Assembly (NCBI RefSeq): GCF_002272015.1
Contig: NZ_NPBY01000009.1
Location: forward strand, 35,346-99,345
DNA length: 64,000 bases
Origin: Paenibacillus campinasensis
GTDB taxonomy: Bacteria; Bacillota; Bacilli; Paenibacillales; Paenibacillaceae
Direction: 5' to 3'
Shown here: one piece after another, positions 26,696 to 37,421 of the stretch
Layout: each line of letters begins with the position of its first letter
How positions within the stretch are numbered: position 1 is the first letter of the stretch
The notes under the pieces: generated by a model
What the model was told of the DNA's origin: nothing
The model's database searches: none
The model's input: only the letters and a program-made list of their open reading frames with translations
Program-made: the position numbers and the translations under genes

Positions 26696-27166
26696 ATGCT
26701 TACGACAGATCAGATCATCGAAGCCATGTCGGAACACGGGCTGCGCATTACCGATCAGCGGAAGACGCTCGCCAAGCTGTTTGGCGAACATTCGGGATAT
26801 TTGACGGCCAAGGATGTATATGAATATATGGGGCAGAAGTACAGCGGGCTCAGCTTTGATACCGTCTATCGCAATTTGCGCGTTTTGAACGATCTGGGAG
26901 TTCTGGAGCAAGTCGTCTTCGAAGAAGGGGTCAAGTTCAGAGGTCGCTGCAGCGAAGATCATCACCATCATCACATGATCTGCCTGCAATGTCAGAAGAC
27001 GTATCCGATTACGTTCTGTCCGATGCAGCTGACAGACGCTCCGGATGATTTCCAGGTTGTACAGCATAAATTCGAGGTGTTTGGCTACTGCCGCGAATGC
27101 GGACAGGAAGAGGGGGGCAAGCCGATGTCAGGCGTCGGCGCGGCCAGACGGGATGAGCGGGGATGA
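26696..27166 (+). CDS. zur: Fur family regulator, zinc-type (Zur)
   Basis: A 156-residue Fur-family repressor: N-terminal winged helix ([40 protein letters not shown]), a His-rich metal site [12 protein letters not shown] and a second CxxC in FGYCREC, the structural zinc site. The sub-type is assigned as Zur rather than Fur or PerR from the nearby zinc-uptake operon, which carries two good Zur boxes, and from overall resemblance; motifs alone do not separate them fully. Its TGA overlaps the yidD ATG. Confidence 0.82.
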   Translation: MLTTDQIIEAMSEHGLRITDQRKTLAKLFGEHSGYLTAKDVYEYMGQKYSGLSFDTVYRNLRVLNDLGVLEQVVFEEGVKFRGRCSEDHHHHHMICLQCQKTYPITFCPMQLTDAPDDFQVVQHKFEVFGYCRECGQEEGGKPMSGVGAARRDERG

Positions 27167-27417
27167 AGGCGGCGCGCAGGGTGGTTCAAGTTCCAATCCA
27201 TGTATACCGGAAATACATTTCGCCGCTCAAACCGGCGACCTGCAGATTTTACCCGACCTGTTCGGCCTATGCGCTGGAAGCCATTGAGGTGCACGGAGCG
27301 CTGAAGGGCTCCTGGCTGGCGGCCAAGCGAATCGCCAAATGCCATCCATTCCATCCGGGCGGAATCGACCTGGTTCCACCGCCCGGCGGCCAGAAAACAC
27401 GGGTGGAAGCGGAATAG
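27163..27417 (+). CDS. yidD: Membrane protein insertion efficiency factor YidD
   Basis: An 84-residue YidD protein, a small peripheral membrane protein thought to help YidC-dependent insertion. The signature is [36 protein letters not shown], with three conserved cysteines (the third in [13 protein letters not shown]). The ATG overlaps the zur stop, so the two genes are co-translated; a functional tie between zinc sensing and YidD is not implied. Confidence 0.95.
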   Translation: MKAARRVVQVPIHVYRKYISPLKPATCRFYPTCSAYALEAIEVHGALKGSWLAAKRIAKCHPFHPGGIDLVPPPGGQKTRVEAE

Positions 27418-27428
27418 TACGGCATCGC

Positions 27429-27458
27429 TTGACATCGTGGATAGAGCTTTAATAAAAT
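27429..27458 (+). promoter_or_regulatory. Promoter of the metG T-box transcript
   Basis: Perfect -35 TTGACA (27429-27434) and -10 TAAAAT (27453-27458) with an 18-bp spacer, directly upstream of the T-box leader. Confidence 0.75.
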
Positions 27459-27479
27459 AAATATAATAAAAATATCGAT

Positions 27480-29813
<2,334 letters not shown>

Positions 29814-29840
29814 ACGGCTCATCGTGAAGCCTTATATGGA

Positions 29841-29877
29841 AGCGGAATGCCTTGGCCAAGGCATTCCGCTTTTTTTG
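29841..29877 (+). terminator. Terminator of metG
   Basis: Perfect 13-bp stem AGCGGAATGCCTT (29841-29853) / AAGGCATTCCGCT (29858-29870) with a four-base loop and a T-run to 29877. Confidence 0.9.
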
Positions 29878-29910
29878 CCGGAGGCAGCTCTGGCTATGAA
29901 TGAGCATTAA

Positions 29911-29983
29911 TAGTAACCGTTACGATTTATGTTGACTTGGCTCATGTTTGCTCTTATAATCTTGATAGTAATCATTACGATTA
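29911..29983 (+). promoter_or_regulatory. znuA promoter with two Zur boxes
   Basis: -35 TTGACT (29932-29937) and -10 TATAAT (29955-29960) with 17-bp spacing. Zur-box-like sites TAGTAACCGTTACGATTTA (29911-29929) and TAGTAATCATTACGATTA (29966-29983) flank it, the second covering the predicted start point. Both match the Bacillus Zur dyad around TAAT-N-ATTA, so zinc-loaded Zur should repress tightly. Confidence 0.88.
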
Positions 29984-30007
29984 GTTGATGGGAGCGGAGT
30001 TTGAGTT

Positions 30008-31183
30008 ATGAAGAGACAGAAAAAAGCAACATGGATGTCAGCCATCCTGCTGACGATTATCCTCGCGATCACCGGCTGTGGAAACAGCTCGGGAGGCATT
30101 GTGGAAGGCAAAGTCAACGTGATTACAACATTTTATCCGATATATGAGTTTGCCAAGGAAATCGGCGGCGAAGATGCGAATGTAATCAGTTTGCTGCCTA
30201 CGGGAGTGGAGCCCCATGATTGGACGCCGAAGAGTCAGGACATCCTGAACACGTCCAAAGCGCAGCTGTTCCTGTACAATGGAGCCGGGCTGGAGGGCTG
30301 GGTTCCAGGGTTCCTGAAAGGGCTGAACAAGGATTCCGAGGTGAAGGCGGTTGAAGTCAGCCAAGGGATCCAATTGATTAACGCCGAGGGAGACGACGGT
30401 CATAATCATGGCGGAGCCGTAGAGGATCCGGGACATGAGGAAGATAACCACGCTCATGATGACCATGCTCATGACGATCACCAGCACGAGACTGGCGATC
30501 ATGCCCATGAAGATGAGCATGATCATGAGCATGAAGGTCATGACCACGCTCATGAAGAAGAACATGCCGGGGATGATCACAGTCATGAGGCGGAAGCGGA
30601 TCACGCAGCTGAAGAAGACACAGGCGCAGACACATCCGGCGACGGTCACAATCACAGCCATCACACCGACCCCCACACTTGGGTAAGCCCGAAATCGGCG
30701 CTCATTATGGCTGAGAACATCAAGAACAGTCTGATCGAGGTGGACCCTGCGAACAAGGAAGGCTATGAGCAGCGATTTGAAGCGCTCCAGCAGAAGCTGA
30801 TCAAGCTGGATCAAGATTTTGAGACCGAGCTGTCTGCCTTGCCGAAAAAAGATATCGTCGTTTCACACCAGGCCTTCGGATATTTGGCTCGCGACTACGG
30901 ACTGACACAGCATGCGATCATGGGCTTGTCACCAGATGCGGAGCCAAGAGCGCAGGATATTGTCAAGCTTGCGAACATCGTCAGAGACAACCAAATCCGG
31001 TACGTGTTCTTTGAGGAACTGGTGTCTGACAAGATTGCCAAAATGCTTGCTTCTGAAGCCGGCGTCGACACGCTGGTGCTGAACCCGGTGGAAGGCCTGA
31101 CGAAAGAGCAGGCGGAGCGCGGGGAAAACTACTTCACACTGATGGAGAAAAATTTGCAAAATCTGAAGAAGGCTTTACAATAA
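30008..31183 (+). CDS. znuA: Zinc ABC transporter substrate-binding lipoprotein
   Basis: A 391-residue cluster A-I metal-binding protein that captures zinc outside the cell. Lipobox ITGC (Cys near residue 23) after a basic start and hydrophobic stretch. Metal ligand histidines fall in PHDWTPKS, DPHTWVSP and SHQAFGYLARDYGL, with a late acidic residue in NPVEGL. Between residues about 130 and 220 is a very long His/Asp/Glu loop with dozens of HD/HE repeats, the zinc-collecting loop typical of ZnuA but larger than average. ATG 30008 follows GGGAGCGGAG. First gene of znuA-znuC-znuB. Confidence 0.95.
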   Translation: MKRQKKATWMSAILLTIILAITGCGNSSGGIVEGKVNVITTFYPIYEFAKEIGGEDANVISLLPTGVEPHDWTPKSQDILNTSKAQLFLYNGAGLEGWVPGFLKGLNKDSEVKAVEVSQGIQLINAEGDDGHNHGGAVEDPGHEEDNHAHDDHAHDDHQHETGDHAHEDEHDHEHEGHDHAHEEEHAGDDHSHEAEADHAAEEDTGADTSGDGHNHSHHTDPHTWVSPKSALIMAENIKNSLIEVDPANKEGYEQRFEALQQKLIKLDQDFETELSALPKKDIVVSHQAFGYLARDYGLTQHAIMGLSPDAEPRAQDIVKLANIVRDNQIRYVFFEELVSDKIAKMLASEAGVDTLVLNPVEGLTKEQAERGENYFTLMEKNLQNLKKALQ

Positions 31184-31185
31184 AT

Positions 31186-31222
31186 AAGATGGGGATTCTA
31201 ATCCCCATCTTACACTTTTTTT
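31186..31222 (+). terminator. Intra-operon terminator between znuA and znuC
   Basis: Perfect 11-bp stem AAGATGGGGAT (31186-31196) / ATCCCCATCTT (31201-31211), then ACACTTTTTTT. It probably lets more znuA than znuC-znuB be made. Confidence 0.75.
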
Positions 31223-31273
31223 AAGACATGCATTCGAATATTCGATTTTATCCATAGAAAGGCGGCCAGATTT

Positions 31274-32023
31274 ATGGAGCCGGAAGTACAGGATTGCCAT
31301 CAATCCATCATACAATTAAACAAGGTTTCTTTCAGCTATAGAGACCAGCAGGTCATCCGCGATCTGAACTTCTCGGTCAAGGAGCGGGATTTTGTCGGGA
31401 TCGTCGGCTCGAACGGCGCGGGAAAAACGACGCTGCTGCGCATGATTGTCGGGCTGCTGCCTGCTGCAGAAGGGGCGATTGAGCTGTTCGGCACACCGAT
31501 CCGCAAATTCAAGGACTGGGAGCGCATCGGCTATGTTCCGCAAAAAAACGCATTTAACCCCTTGTTCCCTGCCACGGTGCGGGAGGTGGTGATGTCCGGC
31601 CTCTACAATCGCAAAAGCCTGTTCAAGCGCCTGTCCCGTCAGGACCAGCAGAAATGTGATGATGCGCTTGAGGTGATGCGTATTCAGGATATTGCGGACA
31701 AGCGGATCGGTGCGTTGTCCGGCGGACAGCAGCAGCGGGTCTTTCTGGCCCGGGCGCTGATCAACCGGCCGGATTTGCTCATTCTGGACGAACCGACGAT
31801 CGGGATCGATGCGGAGACGCAGGCAGGTTTTTTTGATCTGATTACCCATATGCACGCCCGCCATCACATGACGTTCCTGATGGTGACCCATGATCTGGAT
31901 ATGGTGAAGGATTATTTGGGAGAATCCCCGGTCTCGCAGAACGGCAAAATCCAGTTCTTTGTCCGGCACTCGCATGAAATAGAGAACTGTGCGGAAGAGG
32001 ATCTTCAGCATTCTCTCGTTTGA
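31274..32023 (+). CDS. znuC: Zinc ABC transporter ATP-binding protein
   Basis: A 249-residue ABC ATPase: Walker A GSNGAGKTT, Q-loop VPQKNAFNP, signature LSGGQQQR, Walker B LLILDEPT, switch His in VTHDLDM. Its place between znuA and the znuB permease gives the zinc substrate. ATG 31274, with AAAGGCGG upstream. It ends in a short His/Glu tail. Confidence 0.95.
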   Translation: MEPEVQDCHQSIIQLNKVSFSYRDQQVIRDLNFSVKERDFVGIVGSNGAGKTTLLRMIVGLLPAAEGAIELFGTPIRKFKDWERIGYVPQKNAFNPLFPATVREVVMSGLYNRKSLFKRLSRQDQQKCDDALEVMRIQDIADKRIGALSGGQQQRVFLARALINRPDLLILDEPTIGIDAETQAGFFDLITHMHARHHMTFLMVTHDLDMVKDYLGESPVSQNGKIQFFVRHSHEIENCAEEDLQHSLV

Positions 32024-32054
32024 TTGAACATCGTAGGTGAAGGAGACGTTATCA

Positions 32055-32864
32055 TTGCTTGATATATTGTTTAGCGATTTTTTTCAGCGGGCGCTTGTCG
32101 GCGGCGTGTTGATCGGCATTACGGCACCGCTCATCGGGATGTTTCTCGTGCTGCGCCGGCTGTCCATGATCGGCGATACGCTGTCCCATGTGACCATCGC
32201 GGGCGTGGCGCTCGGCTTTCTGATTGAGGTATACCCGATCGCAGCCGGCCTCGTGTTTGCAGTGCTCGCGTCCTTTGCGATCGAGAAGCTCCGCAAGGCT
32301 TACAAAAGCTATGCCGAGCTGTCGATAGCCATCATCATGTCCGGCGGTGTGGCGCTGGCCTCCCTCTTCTTCACGCTGGGAATGGGGTACAACACCGATG
32401 TCATGAGTTATCTGTTCGGCAGCATCTACACGCTGGACACAACCGATATCTATATGGTAGCCGGCGTAACCGTGGTTGTCATTGCTGTCGTTGCGCTGCT
32501 GTTCAAGGAGTTTTTCCTGCTTAGCTTCGAGGAGGATGCCGCCAGTGTAAGCGGCTTGCCCGTGAAGATGATGAACATGCTGATCACGGTATTGACCGCG
32601 CTTGTTGTCAGCACAGCGATTAAAATCGTCGGCGCCCTGCTTGTGTCCGCGCTGCTTACGATTCCGGTGGCAATCAGTCTGCTGCTCGCCAGAAGCTTCC
32701 GGTCCTCCATCATTTTGTCGGTGATCATCTCGGAGCTGGCTGTCATCGGAGGCTTGATGATGGCCGGACTGTTCAATCTGGCGCCAGGCGCCACAATTGT
32801 GCTGCTGCTGATTGCACTGCTTGTCATTACGATGCTGGGCAGAAAAGGTTTTACGACGACCTAA
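32055..32864 (+). CDS. znuB: Zinc ABC transporter permease
   Basis: A 269-residue integral membrane protein of the ABC-3 family with about eight membrane helices (GGVLIGITAPLIGMFLVL, TVVVIAVVALLFKEFF, ALVVSTAIKIVGALLVSALLTIP, APGATIVLLLIALLVITML). TTG 32055 is chosen because AAGGAG at 32040-32045 precedes it at ideal spacing; GTG 32037 would lie before that site. The gene is 31 bp after znuC and 15 bp before ccdA. Confidence 0.93.
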   Translation: MLDILFSDFFQRALVGGVLIGITAPLIGMFLVLRRLSMIGDTLSHVTIAGVALGFLIEVYPIAAGLVFAVLASFAIEKLRKAYKSYAELSIAIIMSGGVALASLFFTLGMGYNTDVMSYLFGSIYTLDTTDIYMVAGVTVVVIAVVALLFKEFFLLSFEEDAASVSGLPVKMMNMLITVLTALVVSTAIKIVGALLVSALLTIPVAISLLLARSFRSSIILSVIISELAVIGGLMMAGLFNLAPGATIVLLLIALLVITMLGRKGFTTT

Positions 32865-32879
32865 GGAGGGCTGATAGTC

Positions 32880-33593
32880 ATGGCCGATATTCATATTGGA
32901 ATTGCGTTTGCCGCGGGGCTCGCATCCTTTATCTCTCCCTGCTGTTTGCCTCTGTACCCTTCCTACCTGTCGATCATTACGGGGATGTCCGTCAATGATC
33001 TGAAGAATGAGCAAAGCCGCAAAGATGTCCGCTTCCGTACGATGACCCATACGCTGGCGTTCATCCTCGGCTTCTCGGCAGTGTATTACTCCCTCGGATG
33101 GGGCGCCGGACTGTTCGGCGAATTTTTTATCGAATACCAGGGACTGATCCGTCAGCTCTCCGCGCTGCTTATCGTGTTGATGGGACTTATGCTGTTAGGT
33201 ATTTTTCAGCCGCGGATGCTGATGAAAGATTTCAAATTCAATTTTAAAGGCAAGCCGGCAGGATACATAGGCACCTTTTTGTTCGGGATCGGCTTTGCCG
33301 CAGGCTGGTCGCCTTGCGTCGGACCGATTCTGATGGCGATTATTGCGCTTGCTGCTACCGATCCGGGGACGTGGTTCCCGCTCATTACCGCTTACTCGCT
33401 GGGCTTTGCCGTGCCATTTTTTGTCCTGGCGTTTTTCATCGGATCCACCCGCTGGATTCTGAAGTACTCCCAGACGCTGATGAAGGTCGGCGGCGCATTG
33501 ATGATTGTGATGGGGGTGCTGCTGTTCACGAACCAGATGTTCCGGATTACGATCTGGCTCCAGAGCATTACGCCGGAGTGGCTTAAATTTTGA
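32880..33593 (+). CDS. ccdA: Cytochrome c biogenesis protein CcdA
   Basis: A 237-residue membrane thiol-disulphide transporter of six helices that passes electrons from cytoplasmic thioredoxin to outside partners, needed for cytochrome c maturation and sporulation. The redox cysteines are in SFISPCCLPLYPSYLS and AAGWSPCVGPIL, in helices 1 and 4 as usual. Start ATG 32880 after AAGGAGG. Its position 15 bp after znuB makes it likely to be transcribed with the zinc operon, an uncommon association. Confidence 0.94.
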   Translation: MADIHIGIAFAAGLASFISPCCLPLYPSYLSIITGMSVNDLKNEQSRKDVRFRTMTHTLAFILGFSAVYYSLGWGAGLFGEFFIEYQGLIRQLSALLIVLMGLMLLGIFQPRMLMKDFKFNFKGKPAGYIGTFLFGIGFAAGWSPCVGPILMAIIALAATDPGTWFPLITAYSLGFAVPFFVLAFFIGSTRWILKYSQTLMKVGGALMIVMGVLLFTNQMFRITIWLQSITPEWLKF

Positions 33594-33696
33594 CAGATTG
33601 ATGTCATTAGAATTTTACAAGTTTTAGCGGGCGCTGCAGCAGCGTTGTTTCGGACAAGAAATGGGCTTGCTTTCAGCCAGAAAAAGGTTCCGGGAC

Positions 33697-33726
33697 TTGC
33701 CAACTAGTCTTCAAACCATGTATCAT
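33697..33726 (+). promoter_or_regulatory. Probable promoter of mntR
   Basis: TTGCCA (33697-33702), 18-bp spacer, TATCAT (33721-33726), about 60 bp before the mntR start codon. Confidence 0.55.
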
Positions 33727-33785
33727 TACAGGTGCGGGTAGAACGGTTTTGAAGGGTCACGTAATTATAGAAAAGAGGGAAAAGG

Positions 33786-34211
33786 ATGCCGACACCTAGC
33801 ATGGAGGATTATTTGGAGCGCATCTACAAATTGATCGACGAGAAGGGATATGCGCGCGTTTCGGATATCGCCGAAGGCTTGGAGGTTCACCCCTCATCCG
33901 TCACGAAAATGATTCAAAAGCTGGATAAAGATGAATATCTGATCTATGAAAAATACCGCGGGCTGGTATTAACGAACAAAGGTAAGAAGATGGGCAAGCG
34001 GCTTATGGAACGGCATCATTTGCTGGAGGAATTTCTGGAGATGATCGGCGTTCAGGAGGAAAATATTTACCGTGATGTCGAAGGAATCGAGCATCATTTG
34101 AGCTGGGATTCCATTATGAGAATTGAAACGCTTGTCGAATATTTCAAGCGTGACGAGAATCGACTTCAGGAATTGCGTGACATTCATAACGAATTAGTCA
34201 ACGAATCGTAA
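33786..34211 (+). CDS. mntR: Manganese-responsive regulator MntR
   Basis: A 141-residue DtxR-family repressor, nearly the length of B. subtilis MntR. All six manganese ligands of that protein are present at the same numbers: D8, E11, H77, E99, E102 and H103 (MEDYLE, MERHHL, VEGIEHH). The winged helix is [22 protein letters not shown]. It represses manganese uptake genes when Mn is plentiful; none of those genes lies in this window. It is the left end of the region colinear with B. subtilis mntR-yqhO. Confidence 0.96.
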   Translation: MPTPSMEDYLERIYKLIDEKGYARVSDIAEGLEVHPSSVTKMIQKLDKDEYLIYEKYRGLVLTNKGKKMGKRLMERHHLLEEFLEMIGVQEENIYRDVEGIEHHLSWDSIMRIETLVEYFKRDENRLQELRDIHNELVNES

Positions 34212-34214
34212 TGT

Positions 34215-34246
34215 GGCATCTGTCGCCTGTGACAGGTGCCCTTTTC
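34215..34246 (+). terminator. Terminator of mntR
   Basis: Stem GGCATCTGTC (34215-34224) / GACAGGTGCC (34231-34240) with one G-U pair, then CTTTTCC. Confidence 0.7.
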
Positions 34247-34383
34247 CTAACATGACGGAAAGTGCTTTCTAATGCAGCGGCTCATGCCCGGTTCCTTAGA
34301 GAGGTCGCCTTGGGGGCGCCTTTTCGTTCACTCTCTGCACTCTTCATCCACCTGCAAATTTTGTTTTGAAAGGAATTTATATC

Positions 34384-35970
34384 ATGAGGCTTCGAAGATG
34401 GTTATTGGTACTGATGATGTTGTTATTATGTATCCCTTCTGTAATTCCGACTGCACAAGCACAGTCAGCAGGCATCAGCATTTATCTGGATGGACAAAGA
34501 TTGAACAGCGATACATCCCCCTACATACTTCCTAAAGTATATGTAACCATGGTGCCGACCCGGATAATCAGCGAAGGCATCGGTGCGAGCGTAACTTGGA
34601 ATCAGGCTTCGAAAACCGCAATGATCCGCAAGGATGGCTCGGTCATTACGTTAACGTCAGGCAGAACGACAGCTACCGTCAACGGAGCAGCGGTGCCGCT
34701 TGACGCATCGGTGGAGATCCGAAACGGAAGAATCATGGTGCCGATCCGGTTCATCAGTGAGAATCTCGGCTTGAGGGTATCCTGGAACCAGGCAGCTCAG
34801 CGCATCGATCTGTACAGCAGAATCGTTAGCCCGCCCGTACAGCCGGTACAGCCAGGACAACCGGGAGAGCCCGGGGCGCCAGCTTCGGATGAAATAAGAG
34901 GCGCATGGATATCCACGGTGTACAACCTGGATTGGCCCGTGGCTGGAAGCAGTGTGCAGCAGCAAGCGGATTATATTCGCATGATTGACGAGCTGCAGCG
35001 CACGGGCATCAATACCGTCTATGTGCAGGTTCGTCCTGCAGGGGACGCTTTGTATCCGTCAGCGCTGGTGCCTTGGTCCAAGACGGTCAGCGGCACTCAG
35101 GGCGTCGATCCGGGCTATGATCCGGTGGCCTTTATGATCGAAGAGACGCATAAGCGAGGCATGGAATTTCACGCTTGGTTCAACCCGTTCCGGGCGAACA
35201 CGGCTGCCAATGTGACGGGGCTTGACCCGAGGCATGTCGCGGTTGCACATCCGGAGTGGATTGTGAATACAGGCAATCAGCTGTATATTAATCCCGGCAT
35301 TCCGGCAGCAAGACAACATATCATTGACGTCATTATGGAAGTGGTCAACCGCTATGATATCGACGGCGTTCACCTGGATGATTACTTCTACCCGTCGAAT
35401 ACGGTGTTTCATGATGAGGCAGCTTACCAGACTTACAATCAGGGGGTTTACCGCAACATCGGCGACTGGCGCCGGGGGAACATCAACCTGTTTGTAAGCG
35501 GACTGAAGGACAGCATCCATCATGTCAAACCGGATGTGAAGTTTGGCATCAGTCCGTTCGGCGTGTGGCGCAATCAGTCCACCGATGCAAGCGGATCGGA
35601 GACCAGTGCAGGCGTCACCGCCTATGACAGCATGTATGCTGACGTTCGGGCCTGGATCCGCAACGGATGGGTCGACTACGTGGCTCCGCAGATCTACTGG
35701 AGCATGAGCAACCCGGCGGTCGATTACGATGTGCTTGTCGACTGGTGGGTGAGGGAAGTGAGCGGAACCGATGTCGATCTGCTGATCGGGCATGCGGCAT
35801 ACAAGCTGGGCACCTCGGAGATTGGCTGGCAAAGCGCGTCAGAGATTATCAATCAGCTGCGTTATAACCAACAATACAGTGAAATCAAAGGCAGCATCTT
35901 CTTCAGAGCAGAAAATATACTAAGCAATTCTTTGGGACTTAAAGATCAATTGCAATCATATTACAGATAA
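34384..35970 (+). CDS. Secreted GHL10-type glycosidase (YngK-like) with N-terminal stalk domain
   Basis: A 528-residue exported protein. Signal peptide at 1-27 (LLVLMMLLLCIPSVIPTAQA), a copper-amine-oxidase-N stalk domain (about 33-150, with MVPTRIISEGIGASVTWN and MVPIRFISENLGLRVSWN), a Pro/Gly linker, then a glycosyl-hydrolase-like 10 / DUF187 TIM barrel (EIRGAWISTVYNLDWP, GINTVYVQVRPAGDALYPS, HAWFNPFR, DGVHLDDYFYPS, YVAPQIYW). Such proteins are thought to cleave peptidoglycan or capsule sugars. ATG 34384 follows AAAGGA. It interrupts the mntR-yqhO order known from Bacillus. Confidence 0.92.
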   Translation: MRLRRWLLVLMMLLLCIPSVIPTAQAQSAGISIYLDGQRLNSDTSPYILPKVYVTMVPTRIISEGIGASVTWNQASKTAMIRKDGSVITLTSGRTTATVNGAAVPLDASVEIRNGRIMVPIRFISENLGLRVSWNQAAQRIDLYSRIVSPPVQPVQPGQPGEPGAPASDEIRGAWISTVYNLDWPVAGSSVQQQADYIRMIDELQRTGINTVYVQVRPAGDALYPSALVPWSKTVSGTQGVDPGYDPVAFMIEETHKRGMEFHAWFNPFRANTAANVTGLDPRHVAVAHPEWIVNTGNQLYINPGIPAARQHIIDVIMEVVNRYDIDGVHLDDYFYPSNTVFHDEAAYQTYNQGVYRNIGDWRRGNINLFVSGLKDSIHHVKPDVKFGISPFGVWRNQSTDASGSETSAGVTAYDSMYADVRAWIRNGWVDYVAPQIYWSMSNPAVDYDVLVDWWVREVSGTDVDLLIGHAAYKLGTSEIGWQSASEIINQLRYNQQYSEIKGSIFFRAENILSNSLGLKDQLQSYYR

Positions 35971-35997
35971 TCGGCACGTCCTTGAGGTATGAATACT

Positions 35998-36045
35998 CCC
36001 CCGTTCTCATACATAGTCAATAGACCATGTGAGGCGGGGGATTTT
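35998..36045 (+). terminator. Hairpin terminator overlapping the next ribosome-binding site
   Basis: CCCCCG with CTCATACAT (35998-36014) pairs with ATGTGAG-GCGGGGG (36027-36040), followed by ATTTT. Its 3' arm contains the purine-rich GAGGCGGGGG that should be the ribosome-binding site of the patatin-like gene. Confidence 0.55.
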
Positions 36046-36048
36046 CAT

Positions 36049-36978
36049 ATGCAAATAAACGCTGTATTTGAAGGCGGGGGAGTCAAAGGAATCTCGCTTG
36101 CAGGAGCTGTCAAGGCAGCAGAGACTGCCGGGATTCAATTCAGCAGGGTGGCAGGCACGTCTTCAGGCTCCATCGTTGCCTCAGTACTGGCCGCAGGGTA
36201 TACAGCGGATGAGATGAAGCTGATCATTGAGAGCACGCCTTTTCATTCCTTGCTGAAGCGGGCTCCGATTTTCAATGCCAAAATCGTAGGCCCGGCGCTT
36301 CGGGTGCTGATCAAGAGAGGCCTGTATTCCGGTGAGGCGCTGGAGAGCTGGATCCGCAACATTTTGCTGGAGAAAGGGATGTTGACCTTTTCAGATATAC
36401 CGTCCGGGAAACTGTACATTGTCGCTTCGGACATTACGAATGGCAGACTGCTGGTGCTGCCTGATGACTTGCGCCATTACGGCATTAATCCGTCCACGTT
36501 TCCGGTCGCCAAGGCCGTGCGCATGAGCTGCAGCATACCGTATTTTTTTGATCCGGTGATTCTTCGGCTGCTGGGACGGGCGGCGAAAGGCAAATCCTTC
36601 AACGAGCAGTTTGTTTACGTGGTTGACGGGGGCTTGCTCAGCAATTTCCCGCTGTGGCTGTTTGATAAAGATTCGCTGGGCGGACCGAAGCCGCTGCCGG
36701 TGATCGGCTTTCAGATGGTCGGGAAGAACAGCAATAAGCCGCGCGTCATTAACGGCCCGTTCAGCATGATGACGGCCATGTTCGAAACGATGCTGTCCGC
36801 CCATGATGAACGTTATATCGAGCAGAGGAACCGCAGCCGGACGATCAAAATACCGACGCTTGGCATCAGCACCACCCAATTCGATCTGACAAAAGAGGAA
36901 AGCGAAAGCCTGTACGCATCGGGGGTGCGCGCAGGGACGCAGTTTTTCTCCCGCTGGAAGGCGGAAGGAAGGCTATAG
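36049..36978 (+). CDS. yqhO: Patatin-like phospholipase (YqhO)
   Basis: A 309-residue patatin-family lipid acyl hydrolase. The oxyanion motif is EGGGVKGI, the nucleophile serine is in GTSSGS, and the catalytic Asp is in VVDGGLLSNFP, so the Ser-Asp dyad is complete. No signal peptide, so cytoplasmic. ATG 36049 is preceded by GAGGCGGGGG; an upstream ATG at 35989 falls inside the hairpin. Its place matches B. subtilis yqhO. The lipid substrate is not known. Confidence 0.93.
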   Translation: MQINAVFEGGGVKGISLAGAVKAAETAGIQFSRVAGTSSGSIVASVLAAGYTADEMKLIIESTPFHSLLKRAPIFNAKIVGPALRVLIKRGLYSGEALESWIRNILLEKGMLTFSDIPSGKLYIVASDITNGRLLVLPDDLRHYGINPSTFPVAKAVRMSCSIPYFFDPVILRLLGRAAKGKSFNEQFVYVVDGGLLSNFPLWLFDKDSLGGPKPLPVIGFQMVGKNSNKPRVINGPFSMMTAMFETMLSAHDERYIEQRNRSRTIKIPTLGISTTQFDLTKEESESLYASGVRAGTQFFSRWKAEGRL

Positions 36979-37019
36979 CGTCAACGAACCGGCAAGCGTA
37001 TCGTATGACCACGCAACAA

Positions 37020-37062
37020 AAGAGGTGTCCTCAAGATCTTAGGATCTTGATGGACACCTCTT
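37020..37062. terminator. Strong hairpin between convergent yqhO and yqhP
   Basis: Long, nearly perfect stem: AAGAGGTGTCC-TCAAGATC (37020-37038) / GATCTTGA-TGGACACCTCTT (37043-37062). On the reverse strand it is followed by TTTTGTTG, so it mainly ends yqhQ-yqhP transcription. Confidence 0.8.
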
Positions 37063-37084
37063 GCGGCTGCAGGGCCAGGATATG

Positions 37085-37414
37085 TTAATGATATTTCGGG
37101 AGATCGTCGGACGGATCGGATTTCCCTTTCTGGCCCTCGATAACCTGGAACGGATATTGCTTCCGTTTGGATGGCGGACTGCTTTTCCGGACACCGTTGT
37201 TTTTGGCAGCAAGCTTGGCGGCAGTACGCTTCGATGGCTTTACCTTCGGATGCCGTTTCGTTCGTGGAGGAAACTTGTAGAGCAGGTATACCACCCCGAC
37301 GACAATGACCGGGATCAGAACATAGTTCCTCGTACTTGGGTTGAACAACATACTGATAATTCCGAGCGCTGCAAGCGTAATTGCAGTCCAAAAAATAATG
37401 GCATGCCTTCTCAT
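37085..37414 (-). CDS. yqhP: Small membrane protein (YqhP-like)
   Basis: A 109-residue protein with two adjacent membrane helices (IIFWTAITLAALGIISMLF and YVLIPVIVVGVVYLLY) and a very basic tail (RTKRHPKVKPSKRTAAKLAAK). Function unknown. The name rests on its position between the patatin gene and yqhQ, as in B. subtilis. An AAAGGATGA ribosome-binding site lies at the end of yqhQ, seven bases upstream, so the two are one transcript. Confidence 0.8.
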   Translation of the reverse strand: MRRHAIIFWTAITLAALGIISMLFNPSTRNYVLIPVIVVGVVYLLYKFPPRTKRHPKVKPSKRTAAKLAAKNNGVRKSSPPSKRKQYPFQVIEGQKGKSDPSDDLPKYH

Positions 37415-37421
37415 GGATTAC

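Noticed and set aside
30420..30670. CRISPR-like or tandem repeat array in znuA
   Set aside because: The repetitive CAT/GAT sequence simply encodes the His/Asp loop of ZnuA; there are no unique spacers.
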